The translations under genes were made by a program, and so were the position numbers. The notes beneath the pieces were generated by a model, which was not told where the DNA came from, did not search any database, and was given only the letters and a program-made list of their open reading frames with translations. Below, piece by piece: positions 20,255 to 20,321 of a DNA stretch of 20,321 bases (the stretch's first letter is position 1; every line of letters begins with the position of its first letter). Origin of the DNA: CAYNEI01 sp964396185 (GTDB lineage: Archaea > Thermoplasmatota > SW-10-69-26); contig CAYNEI010000040.1 of NCBI GenBank assembly GCA_964396185.1, positions 1 to 20,321 of the forward strand, written 5' to 3'.

Positions 20255-20321
20255 CTAGGCGTCCAGGGACTCCAGCAGCCCACTGACCGCTCGCACGGGG
20301 TCGCTTCCGCGCAGGTCTGCC
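20255..20321 (-). CDS. C-terminal end of a minus-strand gene (truncated by window edge)
   Basis: Reading the minus strand from the window end gives an open frame ADLRGSDPVRAVSGLLESLD and a final Ala, then TAG (20255-20257). The amphipathic ending looks like real protein, and it is followed by the hairpins expected of a terminator. Only 21 complete codons are visible, so no product can be named. Confidence 0.5.
   Translation of the reverse strand, partial: ADLRGSDPVRAVSGLLESLDA

Noticed and set aside
1..20321. CRISPR array, insertion sequence or integrase
   Set aside because: No regularly spaced repeats, transposase or recombinase motifs were seen on either strand.

Overview
This is a GC-rich window that reads as archaeal. 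It carries an archaeal-type uS10 with no bacterial ribosomal neighbours, and a C-terminal fragment resembling the diphthamide enzyme Dph6. Many genes have A/T-rich promoter elements 24-28 bases upstream of the start codon, the spacing expected of leaderless archaeal transcripts. Others have GGAGG- or GGTGA-like ribosome sites. Fe/Mn superoxide dismutase points to exposure to oxygen. The composition fits a high-GC euryarchaeal or Thermoplasmatota-like lineage. That placement is inference; no 16S gene is present.

Layout. 1-5.8 kb is mostly housekeeping and nucleoside metabolism: the end of dph6, a small helical hypothetical protein (-), a PfkB-family kinase (+), an MTA/SAH deaminase (-), a membrane-anchored OB-fold protein (-), a 383-base hairpin-rich stretch without a gene, uS10 (-) and a histone-deacetylase-fold amidohydrolase (+). 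5.8-13.4 kb is dominated by cell-surface proteins: an 895-residue secreted protein built from three ~195-residue repeats with acidic Ca-binding-like loops, then purC, then three paralogous lipoproteins in tandem (-), then a small membrane protein (+). 13.4-17.4 kb holds a small putative zinc protein whose TATA box sits inside a large inverted repeat, superoxide dismutase with a strong terminator, an SLC13-type transporter with two RCK_C (TrkA-C) domains, and a second secreted protein. 17.4-20.3 kb is accessory: a structured gene-free stretch, two divergent VapBC toxin-antitoxin operons with different antitoxin folds and different operators, an O-methyltransferase (-), and the last 21 codons of another minus-strand gene.

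How parts connect. The kinase and the MTA/SAH deaminase are convergent neighbours and could both serve nucleoside salvage. The lipoprotein triplet and the repeat protein suggest an elaborate extracytoplasmic surface. The most notable unexplained items are the operator around the 13.43 kb promoter, the hairpin cluster at 4.1-4.24 kb with an adjacent G-quadruplex motif, the Cys-rich lipoprotein family, and the back-to-back toxin-antitoxin pair with its two dissimilar operators.
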